Shown: piece after piece, positions 49,511 to 59,760 of the stretch
Numbering within the stretch: the stretch's first letter is position 1
Layout: each line of letters begins with the position of its first letter
DNA from: Rhodobacter sp.
GTDB taxonomy: Bacteria; Pseudomonadota; Alphaproteobacteria; Rhodobacterales; Rhodobacteraceae
Length of the DNA: 64,000 nt
Direction: 5' to 3'
Assembly: GCA_016704435.1 (NCBI GenBank)
Contig: JADJAB010000017.1
Coordinates: forward strand, 21,001 to 85,000
Made by a program: the position numbers and the translations under genes
The notes under the pieces: generated by a model
The model's database searches: none
Seen by the model: only the letters and a program-made list of their open reading frames with translations
What the model was told of the DNA's origin: nothing

Positions 49511-50680
49511 CTAAACTGCCAGTTTCACCCAGGCCGCGTTGCGGGATGAGGACCGCACGCAAGCGTCGACGAAGGCCACGCCCGCAAGTCCTTCGCGCAG
49601 GCCGGGGAAGGTGACGGCGGGGTCGGGTGCTGCGCCCTCGCGGCGGGCAAGGATGGCACGGGCGACCTCGGCATAGATGTTGGCGAAGCCTTCCAGATAG
49701 CCCTCGGGGTGGCCCGGCGGCACCCGGCTGACGCGGGCCGCCTCGGGACCAGACCCGGCGCCCATCCGGGTGATCCGATACTGCGGCTGACCAAGCGGAG
49801 AGACCCAGAGCACGTTCGGCTCTTCCTGCGACCAGTCCAGTGACGCCTTCGTGCCCAGAACCCGCAGCCGCAGGGCGTTCTCATTGCCGGTCGCCACCTG
49901 GCTGCACCACAGCATGCCGCGGGCGCCGCCCTGATAGCGCAGCATGACATGGGCGTTGTCGTCGACCCGACGGCCGGGAACAAAGCTTTGCAGGTCGGCG
50001 GCCAGTTCCTCGACCTGCAGCCCGGTGACAAAGCCCGCAAGGTTGAAGGCATGGGTGCCGATGTCGCCGGTCGCCCCGCCGACCCCGGTGCGGGCCGGAT
50101 CGGTGCGCCAGTCGGCCTGCTTGTGGCCCGAGGTCTCGATCGGCTCGGCCAGCCAGTCCTGCGCATATTCCACCTGCACAAGGCGGATATCGCCCAATTC
50201 GCCGGCATCGACCATCGCCTTGGCCTGCCGGATCATCGGATAGCCGGTGTAATTGTGGGTCAGCGCGAAGATCACGCCGCTGGCCTCGGCGGCCTTGGCC
50301 AGCCGTTTTGCCTCGGCCAGGGTGGCGGTCAGCGGCTTGTCGCAGATCACATGGATGCCCCGGCGCAGGAACTGCATCGCCACCGGGGCGTGCATGTGGT
50401 TGGGGGTGACGATGGCCACCGCCTCGATGCCGTCCTTGCGCCGTGCCTCGCGCGCGGCCATTTCGGCGAAAGAGGCATAGCCGCGCGCCACGCCCAGATC
50501 GGCGGCGGAGGCCAACGCCTTTTCGGGGGTCGAGGAAAAGCAGCCGGCAACCAGTTCATAGCGATCGTCCATCCGCGCGGCGATGCGGTGGACCGCGCCG
50601 ATGAAGGCATCGCGGCCGCCGCCCACCATGCCCAGACGGACACGCGCCGCGGTTTCCGAAGCTGCCCCGGTGATTGCCAT
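49511..50680 (-). CDS. Gfo/Idh/MocA family oxidoreductase
   Basis: A 389-residue NAD(P)-dependent oxidoreductase. VRLGMVGGGRDAFIGAVHRI is the Rossmann glycine motif, variant GGGRD. IVTPNHMHAPVAMQFLRRGI and HVICDKPLTATLAEAKRLAK (catalytic Lys in DKP) follow. DWRTDPARTGVGGATGDIGT with HAFNLAGFVTGLQVEE holds the substrate-binding His. It is most similar in pattern to sugar or inositol dehydrogenases that act on cyclic polyols. It lies 80 bases upstream of hpaE on the same strand, but its role there is unclear. The start at 50680 follows a GGGGAG site. Confidence 0.88.
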   Translation of the reverse strand: MAITGAASETAARVRLGMVGGGRDAFIGAVHRIAARMDDRYELVAGCFSSTPEKALASAADLGVARGYASFAEMAAREARRKDGIEAVAIVTPNHMHAPVAMQFLRRGIHVICDKPLTATLAEAKRLAKAAEASGVIFALTHNYTGYPMIRQAKAMVDAGELGDIRLVQVEYAQDWLAEPIETSGHKQADWRTDPARTGVGGATGDIGTHAFNLAGFVTGLQVEELAADLQSFVPGRRVDDNAHVMLRYQGGARGMLWCSQVATGNENALRLRVLGTKASLDWSQEEPNVLWVSPLGQPQYRITRMGAGSGPEAARVSRVPPGHPEGYLEGFANIYAEVARAILARREGAAPDPAVTFPGLREGLAGVAFVDACVRSSSRNAAWVKLAV

Positions 50681-50763
50681 CTGTCCACTCCCCTGCAAAC
50701 GCCATAATCGCGCTGCCTTTTTCTTAACGGGCAGAAGGGGGCCGGTCCACCGTGGAAAGGCCG

Positions 50764-51393
50764 CTACCAGCGCAGCAGGCGGCTGCCGATCAGGGCCGAG
50801 ACGACGGTAACGATACCGATCGCCGCGCCATACCAGGTGACGTAGAACAGCGGGCTGGATTCGGTGCAATGCACCGCATAGACCGCCGCCCCCGCGCCGC
50901 CTCCGGCCAGGCCGATCAGCGCGCCGGCCAGCGTCGGAGAGGCAGGCGCGCCGCCGCGCAGGGCGGCGAACAGCGCCGCCACCGGCAGCGCGGACAGGAT
51001 AGGGATCGCGATCAGGCAGATCGAATTGGTCTTGCCCATCAGCGCCATGCCGCGCGCCTCGGGCAGCGTGGCCATCCAGGCCCAGGCCAGCAGGCCCAGC
51101 GCCACCGCCGCCACCAGAGCCAGCGGCCACAGCCGGACGTGGCCTTCGGGGCGGATTGCGGTCAGGGCGGCGGTCAGGGCAACGGCGAAAAGCGCCAGCG
51201 ACAGCACATGGCGCATCGCCGGCACGAAGGAGGTCAGCGCCTGCGCCAGATCGGGGCGCGGGCCAAGCACGGCCAGCAGCCCGGCCATCGACAGGGCGAC
51301 AGCGGGCAGGAACACCGGAACCACCCGCCGCGCGGGCGGCGGTTCGGGCCGCGTATCCTCGGCCAAGGCGCGGATCAGGTCATCCGTGCGCAT
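50764..51393 (-). CDS. nrsF: NrsF-type anti-sigma factor (DUF1109)
   Basis: A 209-residue membrane protein with six hydrophobic segments after a short cytoplasmic N-terminus (MRTDDLIRALAEDTRPEPPP). It corresponds to NrsF, the membrane anti-sigma factor that holds SigF. Two cysteines, Cys126 (KTNSICLIAIP) and Cys176 (YAVHCTESSPLF), are 50 residues apart, the spacing of the two cysteines reported as sensors for dichromate and cadmium in Caulobacter NrsF. The start shares one base with the stop of sigF, so the two are translated together. Confidence 0.87.
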   Translation of the reverse strand: MRTDDLIRALAEDTRPEPPPARRVVPVFLPAVALSMAGLLAVLGPRPDLAQALTSFVPAMRHVLSLALFAVALTAALTAIRPEGHVRLWPLALVAAVALGLLAWAWMATLPEARGMALMGKTNSICLIAIPILSALPVAALFAALRGGAPASPTLAGALIGLAGGGAGAAVYAVHCTESSPLFYVTWYGAAIGIVTVVSALIGSRLLRW

Positions 51394-51938
51394 CAGTCCA
51401 CATGCCTTTCCCTCAGTTGCGCCAGCCGCTTGAAAGCCCGGTGCAGTGCCACCCGCACGGCGCCTTCGGTCATCTCCATCCGCGCGCCGGCCTCGGCCGA
51501 ACTGGCGCCGTCAAAGCCGATCAGCCGCACCAGTTGCGCCGAGCGGTCGTCCAGCATCGCGATCAGCTTTTCCATGTCGCGCCGCTCGGTCGGGTCGGCC
51601 TCGGCTTCGGCGGGCAGCACGTCGGCGAAATCCTCGACCGGCAGGGTCAGCGCCTTGCCGCGGGCGCGGAAGGCATCCACCACCTTGTGGCGGGTGATGG
51701 CATAAAGCCACGGCCGGACAGGCGCGTCCTGCCGCCAGGTCTGCCGTTTCAGATGGACCGCCAGAAGCACGTCCTGCACCACATCCTCGCATTGCGCAGC
51801 ATCGAAGCCGCGGCCCCGGGCCCGGACGATGCCCCGGACAACCGGGGTGACAGCCGCCAGAAAGCTGCGATAAGCCCGGCCGTCCCCGGCCAGGGCCTGT
51901 CGCAGAAGCACGGCCCAGTCATCGTCCTGTCCTGTCAT
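51393..51938 (-). CDS. sigF: ECF sigma factor SigF (metal/oxidative stress type)
   Basis: A 181-residue ECF sigma factor. Region 2 is QCEDVVQDVLLAVHLKRQTW with RPWLYAITRHKVVDAFRARG. Region 4 is QLVRLIGFDGASSAEAGARM, EMTEGAVRVALHRAFKRLAQ. It lacks further domains. With NrsF it forms the ECF16-like pair of alphaproteobacteria, which controls genes for redox-active metals and oxidative stress. Upstream bases 51948-51975 resemble the promoter such factors recognise, suggesting autoregulation. Confidence 0.9.
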   Translation of the reverse strand: MTGQDDDWAVLLRQALAGDGRAYRSFLAAVTPVVRGIVRARGRGFDAAQCEDVVQDVLLAVHLKRQTWRQDAPVRPWLYAITRHKVVDAFRARGKALTLPVEDFADVLPAEAEADPTERRDMEKLIAMLDDRSAQLVRLIGFDGASSAEAGARMEMTEGAVRVALHRAFKRLAQLRERHVD

Positions 51939-51947
51939 TCAAAGGCC

Positions 51948-51975
51948 TTTACGCGGGCAGAGATGCAAGCGTTAC
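51948..51975 (-). promoter_or_regulatory. Candidate autoregulatory SigF promoter
   Basis: On the minus strand GTAACG (51975-51970) and CGTAAA (51953-51948) are separated by 16 bases. The elements resemble the GTAAC/CGTA-type boxes described for ECF sigma factors. The -10-like element lies ten bases before the sigF start codon, so the transcript would be nearly leaderless; no Shine-Dalgarno is seen. Confidence 0.45.
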
Positions 51976-52013
51976 ACAAGACCGCGTGAGGATTCGAGCC
52001 TCATCTGCGGACC

Positions 52014-52709
52014 TCAGTCGCGCGCAGGCAGGCTGGCGATGATCGCCCGCGCCGCTGCTGCCGGGTCGGCGGCCTGCCAGACCGGGCGGCCGACGACGAT
52101 ATGGTCGGCGCCATCGGCAATGGCCCGGGCCGGCGTCGCGATGCGCTTCTGATCGCCCGAGGCTGTGCCTTCGGAGCGCACCCCCGGCGTGACGATCAGC
52201 TTTCCCGCCGCTTCGGGCAGGGCGCGGATCATCGCGGCCTCAAGCGGGCTGGCGATCACCCCGTCGGCCCCCGCTGCCAGCGCCCGTGCCGCGCGTTCCA
52301 GCGTGATCTGGGCTATATCGCCCGGCACGATCATGTTGGCGTCCAGATCGGCGCGGTCGAGGCTGGTCAGCACCGTCACCGCCAGGATCTTCAGCCCGGA
52401 GCCGCCCGCCCCTTCGCGCGCCGCGCGCACCACTTGCGGGTCACCATGCACGGTCAGGAAATCGAGGTCATAGGCGGCGATGCCGCGCACCGCCGTCTCG
52501 ACCGTGGCGCCGATGTCGAAGAACTTCATGTCCAGGAAGATGCGCTTGCCGTGGTCCTGCTTCAACTCGTTGGCCAGCGCCAGCCCGCCGCCGGTCAGCA
52601 TTCCCAGCCCGATCTTGTAGAACGAGACCGCATCGCCAATCCGCCCCGCCAGTTCCAGCCCCTGCAGCACGTTCGGCACGTCCAGCGCCACGATCAGACG
52701 GTCATCCAT
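52014..52709 (-). CDS. pyrF: Orotidine 5'-phosphate decarboxylase PyrF
   Basis: PyrF makes UMP from OMP, the last step of pyrimidine synthesis. The 231-residue protein begins DDRLIVALDVPNVLQGLELA. The catalytic signature is KRIFLDMKFFDIGATVETAV with DxKxxD near residue 60; the last Asp is present. VTPGVRSEGTASGDQKRIAT and DHIVVGRPVWQAADP bind the phosphate. The ATG at 52709 gives the usual family length. It lies 31 bases downstream of a WYL-type regulator gene on the same strand. Confidence 0.94.
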   Translation of the reverse strand: MDDRLIVALDVPNVLQGLELAGRIGDAVSFYKIGLGMLTGGGLALANELKQDHGKRIFLDMKFFDIGATVETAVRGIAAYDLDFLTVHGDPQVVRAAREGAGGSGLKILAVTVLTSLDRADLDANMIVPGDIAQITLERAARALAAGADGVIASPLEAAMIRALPEAAGKLIVTPGVRSEGTASGDQKRIATPARAIADGADHIVVGRPVWQAADPAAAARAIIASLPARD

Positions 52710-52740
52710 GCCGGGCCTCCCCTCAGCTTGCCGGAGCCTC

Positions 52741-53373
52741 TTAGGGCGGCATCTCGTCCGTGTCCACCGGGGCGCGGGAGATGTTGATATCCTGCCAGTC
52801 GGCCTGCAGGGCAGGCGCGGAAAGCGGCGGGCCATCCACCCACCATCCCTGCGGGCCGCAACCCAGCCGCATCGGCCGAAATCGCACCGGGCAGGCGGAA
52901 CGCACGGCAAGCGTCAGGGTTCGCCCGTCGCGGATGGCGGCGGCGATGGCAGGAATGCGCGGATCGGCCTCGGGCGCGTCATCTGCGGCCTGCGGAAAGC
53001 GAAGCAGCGCCGCCTGCATCGCCGCCCGGCTGCGATCGGGCAGGCTTTCGATCAGCTTGGCGCGGGCGCGGCGCGCCGGGGCTTGCAGACCCAGCGCCCG
53101 CAGCGCCGGCGGCAACGCGGCCAGCCACAGCGCCAGCGCCTCGGCCTCGTCGGTGGCCAGCCCGGTCAGCCGGGTGCGGTAGTTGAACCCCAGCTCGATC
53201 CCGCCCTGCACCCCGCGAAAGGTGATGACGGGCAGGCCGGCCTCGGTCATCGCGTCCACGTCGCGCAGGATGGTTCGCGGGGTGACCTCCAGTTCCCTTG
53301 CCAGCGCAGGTGCCGTCATCCGGCCCCGGTTCTGCAGCAGAAGAAGGATTTGCAGCAACCTTGCCGCGCGCAT
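52741..53373 (-). CDS. HTH/WYL-type transcriptional regulator (YafY-like)
   Basis: A 210-residue regulator. The N-terminal HTH_11 domain is RAARLLQILLLLQNRGRMTA, LARELEVTPRTILRDVDAMT and VITFRGVQGGIELGFNYRTR. The C-terminal region (TLTLAVRSACPVRFRPMRLG to GWWVDGPPLSAPAL) corresponds to a short WYL-like domain. It probably represses the divergent gene at 53448, given the ACCTGAC/AGGT repeats in the shared intergenic region. It lacks the long WCX extension of larger WYL proteins. Confidence 0.85.
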   Translation of the reverse strand: MRAARLLQILLLLQNRGRMTAPALARELEVTPRTILRDVDAMTEAGLPVITFRGVQGGIELGFNYRTRLTGLATDEAEALALWLAALPPALRALGLQAPARRARAKLIESLPDRSRAAMQAALLRFPQAADDAPEADPRIPAIAAAIRDGRTLTLAVRSACPVRFRPMRLGCGPQGWWVDGPPLSAPALQADWQDINISRAPVDTDEMPP

Positions 53374-53380
53374 TCTGGAT

Positions 53381-53399
53381 ACCTGACATAAGGTGACCT
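53381..53399. promoter_or_regulatory. Overlapping inverted repeats between the WYL regulator and DUF6855 genes
   Basis: ACCTGACATAAGGTGACCT contains two overlapping palindromes: ACCT-N6-AGGT and AGGTGACCT. It begins eight bases before the regulator's start codon (53373) on one side and lies 49 bases from the DUF6855 gene start on the other. Autoregulation by the WYL protein is likely. Confidence 0.5.
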
Positions 53400-53447
53400 G
53401 ATTAGAGGCGCAGCATCAGCGCCGAATCAAGCGGAAAGGGCGCAACG

Positions 53448-53858
53448 ATGGCGATGATCACCTTTGGCAGCGGCACGGCGGGCGACCCATGGGTGCTGAA
53501 GACCCCGCCCGGCAGTTCCGAATACCAGGCCTGGCGCGACGAGGCGAAGGGAGAGCTGGTGGTGCAGGTCGGCTCCACCAGGCTGGCCTATCAGCTGCGC
53601 TGCATCGAGGATCTGCACGCCATGCTGAAGACCCGGGGCGACTGGGTGACTTTGGGCAACGCCGATGAGGGCAAGCCGGTGCAGGACGGAACCGTCGAGG
53701 CCTGGGCCCGCGATCCGGGCAATCCGCCGGGCGGCTACTACGGCACCCGCAAAGGCTATCGCGGGCGGTTCGGCAACTATGTGCCGCCGGTGCTGGAACT
53801 GCTTGGCCTTGCCGAGGTCGAGCACAATCCGCGCAACAACCGGATGCGCGCGCTTTGA
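53448..53858 (+). CDS. DUF6855-like conserved protein (136 residues)
   Basis: A soluble protein with GTAGDPWVLKTPPGSSEYQA, LVVQVGSTRLAYQLRCIEDL, HAMLKTRGDWVTLGNADEGK and a C-terminal EHNPRNNRMRAL. This pattern of a compact domain with a strongly conserved GGYYGTRKGYRGRFGNYVPP segment matches what I recall as DUF6855, often encoded beside a WYL or HTH regulator. Function unknown. The ATG at 53448 follows a GGGCGCAACG context; no signal peptide is present. It is divergent from its probable regulator. Confidence 0.7.
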   Translation: MAMITFGSGTAGDPWVLKTPPGSSEYQAWRDEAKGELVVQVGSTRLAYQLRCIEDLHAMLKTRGDWVTLGNADEGKPVQDGTVEAWARDPGNPPGGYYGTRKGYRGRFGNYVPPVLELLGLAEVEHNPRNNRMRAL

Positions 53859-53901
53859 CAAGCGGCCCCCTTTCGGCTGATCTGGCCGAAAGGGAGCCAC
53901 G

Positions 53902-54777
53902 ATGATCCTGGCATTCGACATTGGCGGCAGCCGTATCCGCGCTGGCTTGTGGGACGGAACGACCCTGCGCCCGGCGGGAGAGGCCGCCACCCCTGCCTCC
54001 GACCTGGCCGCCTTTGCCGCCACCATCGGGGGACTGGCCAAGAACAGCGGCGCGCGCGGGCTGGCGCTGTCCATCGCCGGGGTGGTCGATCCGGCGACCG
54101 GCATCGGCAAGGTCGCCAACATCCCGGCAATCGACGGGCTGGCGCTGGCGCCGGTGCTGCAAGCCGCAACCGGCCTGCCCGCGCTGGTGCTGAACGACGC
54201 CGATTGCTTTGCCCTGGCCGAGGCCGGGCAAGGTGCCGGGCGCGGGCATGGCACGGTCTTCGGCATCATCCTGGGCACCGGTGTCGGGGGCGGGCTGGTG
54301 ATCGACGGGCGGCTGGTCACCGGCGCGGGCGGCTTCGCCGGCGAATGGGGGCATGGCCCGGTGATCCGGGGCGAATATGCGCTGCCCTGCGGCTGTGGGC
54401 AGGTGGGTTGCCTGGACGTGATCGGCGGCGCGCGCGGGCTGGAGCGGCTGCACCGGATGCGCAGCGGCAACGGCCTGACTTCCGAACAGATCATCGCCGG
54501 CTGGCACGGCAAGGATGCCGAGGCCTGCGCCACGATGGCACTCTGGCGCGATCGGGTCTCGGGCCCGCGGGCGATGGTGCTGAACGTGGTCGGCGCCGAT
54601 TGCGTGCCGGTGGGGGGCGGGCTTTCGCGCGCGGCGGGGCTGGTGGGCTATCTGGACGAGGCCCTGCGCGCCCGCATCCTTCGCGCATCGCCAGGCGCAC
54701 TTGCGGTTCCCGCGCAATGCGGCGCCGATGCGGGCCTGCTGGGCGCGGCCCTTGCCGGGGCAGCGGCATGGGCGTGA
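53902..54777 (+). CDS. ROK family sugar kinase
   Basis: A 291-residue ROK kinase. MILAFDIGGSRIRAGLWDGT is the ATP-phosphate motif. VLNDADCFALAEAGQGAGRG holds the catalytic Asp, and FGIILGTGVGGGLVIDGRLV the second phosphate motif. GEWGHGPV and the zinc site PCGCGQVGCLDVIGG (CxCGxxGC) are intact. By pattern it could be an N-acetylglucosamine or glucose kinase; the window does not decide which. It overlaps cutC by 10 bases. An AGGGAGCC site precedes the ATG. Confidence 0.9.
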   Translation: MILAFDIGGSRIRAGLWDGTTLRPAGEAATPASDLAAFAATIGGLAKNSGARGLALSIAGVVDPATGIGKVANIPAIDGLALAPVLQAATGLPALVLNDADCFALAEAGQGAGRGHGTVFGIILGTGVGGGLVIDGRLVTGAGGFAGEWGHGPVIRGEYALPCGCGQVGCLDVIGGARGLERLHRMRSGNGLTSEQIIAGWHGKDAEACATMALWRDRVSGPRAMVLNVVGADCVPVGGGLSRAAGLVGYLDEALRARILRASPGALAVPAQCGADAGLLGAALAGAAAWA

Positions 54778-55490
54778 TCGTCGAGGTCTGCGTTGACACC
54801 TCGGCCAGCTTGCGGGCCGCCGTCGAAGGCGGCGCCGACCGGATCGAGCTTTGCGCGGCGCTTGCGCTTGGCGGCCTCACTCCCTCGGCCGGCTTCATGG
54901 CCGAGGCGGCGGGGTTGCCGGTTCCGGTCATGGCCATGATCCGCCCCCGCGCCGGGGATTTCGCCTTCTCCGAGCCCGAAATGCGGCAGATGGAGACCGA
55001 TATCGCCACGGCCCGCGCCGCGGGGCTGGCCGGCGTGGTGCTGGGCGCCAGCCTGCCGGACGGACGGCTGGACACCGCCACGCTGACGCGCCTCTTGCGG
55101 GCGGCAGGCGGCATGGACACCACCCTTCACCGCGTCTTCGACCTGACACCGGACCTGGATGAGGCGCTGGAAACCGCCATCGACCTCGGCTTTCACCGCA
55201 TCCTGACCTCGGGCGGGGGGCGGACGGCCCCGGAAGGCATGGACCGGATCGGCACGCTGATCGCGCAGGCGGCGGGGCGTATCTCCATCTTGCCTGGCGC
55301 GGGGATTTCAGCCGCCAGTGCAGCTGCCTTCGTGGCACTTGGCGTGACTGAACTGCACGGCTCTTGCGCCACACCCCGGTCCACCCCCGGACGCGCTGCC
55401 GAAATGGGCTTTGGCCCACCGACCACGCGCCAGACCGACGCCGCCCTTGTCCGCGCCCTTCGGCAGGCCGTTTCCAAGGCCGTTCATTGA
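54768..55490 (+). CDS. cutC: Copper homeostasis protein CutC
   Basis: A 240-residue TIM-barrel protein. VIVEVCVDTSASLRAAVEGG and ADRIELCAALALGGLTPSAG at the N-terminus, MAMIRPRAGDFAFSEPEMRQ, and TLHRVFDLTPDLDEALETAI are conserved CutC segments. HRILTSGGGRTAPEGMDRIG and ILPGAGISAASAAAF lie in the second half, ending in ELHGSCATPR. CutC was linked to copper tolerance, though its biochemical role is unsettled. It overlaps the ROK gene by 10 bases, so both are translated from one mRNA. I chose the ATG at 54768. Confidence 0.9.
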   Translation: MGVIVEVCVDTSASLRAAVEGGADRIELCAALALGGLTPSAGFMAEAAGLPVPVMAMIRPRAGDFAFSEPEMRQMETDIATARAAGLAGVVLGASLPDGRLDTATLTRLLRAAGGMDTTLHRVFDLTPDLDEALETAIDLGFHRILTSGGGRTAPEGMDRIGTLIAQAAGRISILPGAGISAASAAAFVALGVTELHGSCATPRSTPGRAAEMGFGPPTTRQTDAALVRALRQAVSKAVH

Positions 55491-55541
55491 CTTGCAAGAC
55501 CTTTGCAGCAAGGTTGCTTGCAAAGGCGAAAGGGGCAGGTC

Positions 55542-56315
55542 ATGGATTTCAACATCAGCTATGAACGGCCCGAGGATGGCCCCGCCTCTGGCCCGATCAC
55601 CGTCGGCTGGTTCCTGGCCTCTGACAAGGGCGCGGTGATGTATGACCCGCCCGAACGGGTTTCCCTGCGGCAAACCAACAAGTCCCACGCCAAGTCCGCC
55701 AGCCGCTGTCCCGGCGTGATCCAGTTGGAAAGCCGGTATTTCCAGGTGAAATGCCCGTTCGACATCCACATCGGATTTTCGCGCGACGACAAGGGCAAGG
55801 CCGTGCTGGTCAACCGCGCCGGCACCGCCAGCCCGATCCGCGCCAACAAGCTGGGCGAAGTGCTGACCCTGGTGAACGAGGCCGAGTGGCGCTACCCCGA
55901 CCGGCCCACGATCCAGCTGCACCTGCCCCATACATTCATCGCCGACGAGATGGTCTATGTCACGCAGCTGTCGGCCTTCATGCACTACCGCCCCGACCCG
56001 CTGCCCGGCACCATCTTTGGCGGGCGGTTCCCGGTCAGCCTCTGGCCACGGCCGCTGATGTGGGCCTTCGAATGGCATGAGCCGCAAAAGGACATCATCC
56101 TGAAGCGCGGCGAGCCGCTGTTCTACGCCCAGTTCGAAGGCATGGACCCCAGCCGGCCGGTGCAAGTGGTGGAGGCGGAAAAGACCGCCGAGCTGACCGC
56201 CTACCTGGAAAAGATCAGCGGCGTGGTGAACTATGTCAGCCAGACCTTCAGCCTGTTCAAGGCGGCCGAGGCGATCAGGCCGAAGACCCTGCTGACCCCG
56301 AAGACCAGGGACTGA
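55542..56315 (+). CDS. Conserved hypothetical protein (257 residues)
   Basis: A soluble protein of beta-rich character: TVGWFLASDKGAVMYDPPER, QLESRYFQVKCPFDIHIGFS, QLHLPHTFIADEMVYVTQLS and FPVSLWPRPLMWAFEWHEPQ. It has no signal peptide and few Cys. I do not recognise the fold; the many aromatic strands suggest a jelly-roll or cupin-like barrel. The ATG at 55542 has a GGGGCAGG site. It lies 51 bases after cutC; an imperfect inverted repeat at 55499-55525 (CTTTGCA and TGCAAAG arms) may end the previous transcript. It is followed by a convergent small gene. Confidence 0.7.
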   Translation: MDFNISYERPEDGPASGPITVGWFLASDKGAVMYDPPERVSLRQTNKSHAKSASRCPGVIQLESRYFQVKCPFDIHIGFSRDDKGKAVLVNRAGTASPIRANKLGEVLTLVNEAEWRYPDRPTIQLHLPHTFIADEMVYVTQLSAFMHYRPDPLPGTIFGGRFPVSLWPRPLMWAFEWHEPQKDIILKRGEPLFYAQFEGMDPSRPVQVVEAEKTAELTAYLEKISGVVNYVSQTFSLFKAAEAIRPKTLLTPKTRD

Positions 56316-56336
56316 AACCGCGCCTCGAAGGCCGGC

Positions 56337-56810
56337 TCATCGTGCCCGCCGGCCGCCCTTCGCCGGCGGCGTGCCGTCTTGCGTGAAAGGCTCTGCCGGC
56401 CGCGGCTGCTCGGCCGCGCGAAACGCCTCGGGCACGTCCAGGAACGGCGTCAGCAACCGCGGGTCTCCCCAGATCGAGACGTGGATTTCCGGCTCTCCGG
56501 AGCCGGCCAGATGCTCGGGCGTCAGCATCACCACCCGCAGGCGCAGCGGGGCGCCATCTTCCAGCGCGGCGGTCACGATCTGCCCCGCCACCGGACCCAG
56601 ATGCCCCAGACGCCCCTCGCGCCGGCGCGGCAGCAGGCCCAGCACCGGGCGCTGCACCCGCGCCCATATACCCACCCGACCGTCCGCCATCAGCCGCGCT
56701 TCGGCCGCATCGCCCATCGACAGCCCGCTGCGCCCGACGTGCAGGGTGATCCCCTCGACCGGCACCTGCGGCAGGATCGGCTCCATGATGTCGTGCATGA
56801 ACGCCCCCAT
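56337..56810 (-). CDS. Hypothetical protein (157 residues), possibly HIRAN-like
   Basis: The protein begins MGAFMHDIMEPILPQVPVEG and contains ITLHVGRSGLSMGDAAEARL, REGRLGHLGPVAGQIVTAAL and PLRLRVVMLTPEHLAGSGEP. The second block recalls the nucleic-acid-binding HIRAN domain, but the match is weak and from memory. The last 25 residues are charged and Pro-rich (RRAR end). No signal peptide or membrane segment. The frame stays open far upstream on the minus strand opposite clpB, which is a GC-composition effect. The start at 56810 has only a weak ribosome binding site. It diverges from clpB. Confidence 0.55.
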   Translation of the reverse strand: MGAFMHDIMEPILPQVPVEGITLHVGRSGLSMGDAAEARLMADGRVGIWARVQRPVLGLLPRRREGRLGHLGPVAGQIVTAALEDGAPLRLRVVMLTPEHLAGSGEPEIHVSIWGDPRLLTPFLDVPEAFRAAEQPRPAEPFTQDGTPPAKGGRRAR

Positions 56811-57012
56811 GGAGCCCCCTCTTGCTGAACCAGCGCCACAGGTGCGCCGCCGCCGCATGGCAGGGCAAGCACCTTCCCGCCCCGACCGCCGCCCGCGCCG
56901 GAAACCCGCCAAAACAGCATCCCCGTTTCGGCGACAAAACGCCCAGCCCGCCAGACGCGGGGATTTCCGCCTGCGACCGCCGGAAAAAACGCCGCACCCC
57001 GGCGCTTTCTCG

Positions 57013-57041
57013 CTTGAAGGCGGCGGCGCGCCCTCCCATCT
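57013..57041 (+). promoter_or_regulatory. Heat-shock (RpoH/sigma-32) promoter of clpB
   Basis: CTTGAA at 57013-57018 and CCCATCT at 57035-57041 are separated by 16 bases and match the sigma-32 consensus (CTTGAA and CCCCATNT) almost fully. The start of clpB is about 66 bases downstream of the predicted transcription start. The rest of the 303-base gap 56811-57113 is GC-rich with no gene. Confidence 0.8.
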
Positions 57042-57113
57042 GTGGTGCAAGGCCGTGGCGGGCGTGCCTTTCTTGGGCGTCCGCAAGGTGGTGCTTTTGA
57101 AAGGAGAATGCCG

Positions 57114-59729
<2,616 letters not shown>

Positions 59730-59757
59730 GCAAAGGGGGCCGCAGGGCCCCCTTTGC
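59730..59757 (+). terminator. Rho-independent-type terminator after clpB
   Basis: GCAAAGGGGGCC (59730-59741) and GGCCCCCTTTGC (59746-59757) form a perfect 12-base stem with a 4-base loop (GCAG). It begins right after the clpB stop codon and ends three bases before the stop of the convergent gene, so it can serve both strands. Confidence 0.85.
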
Positions 59758-59760
59758 ACA

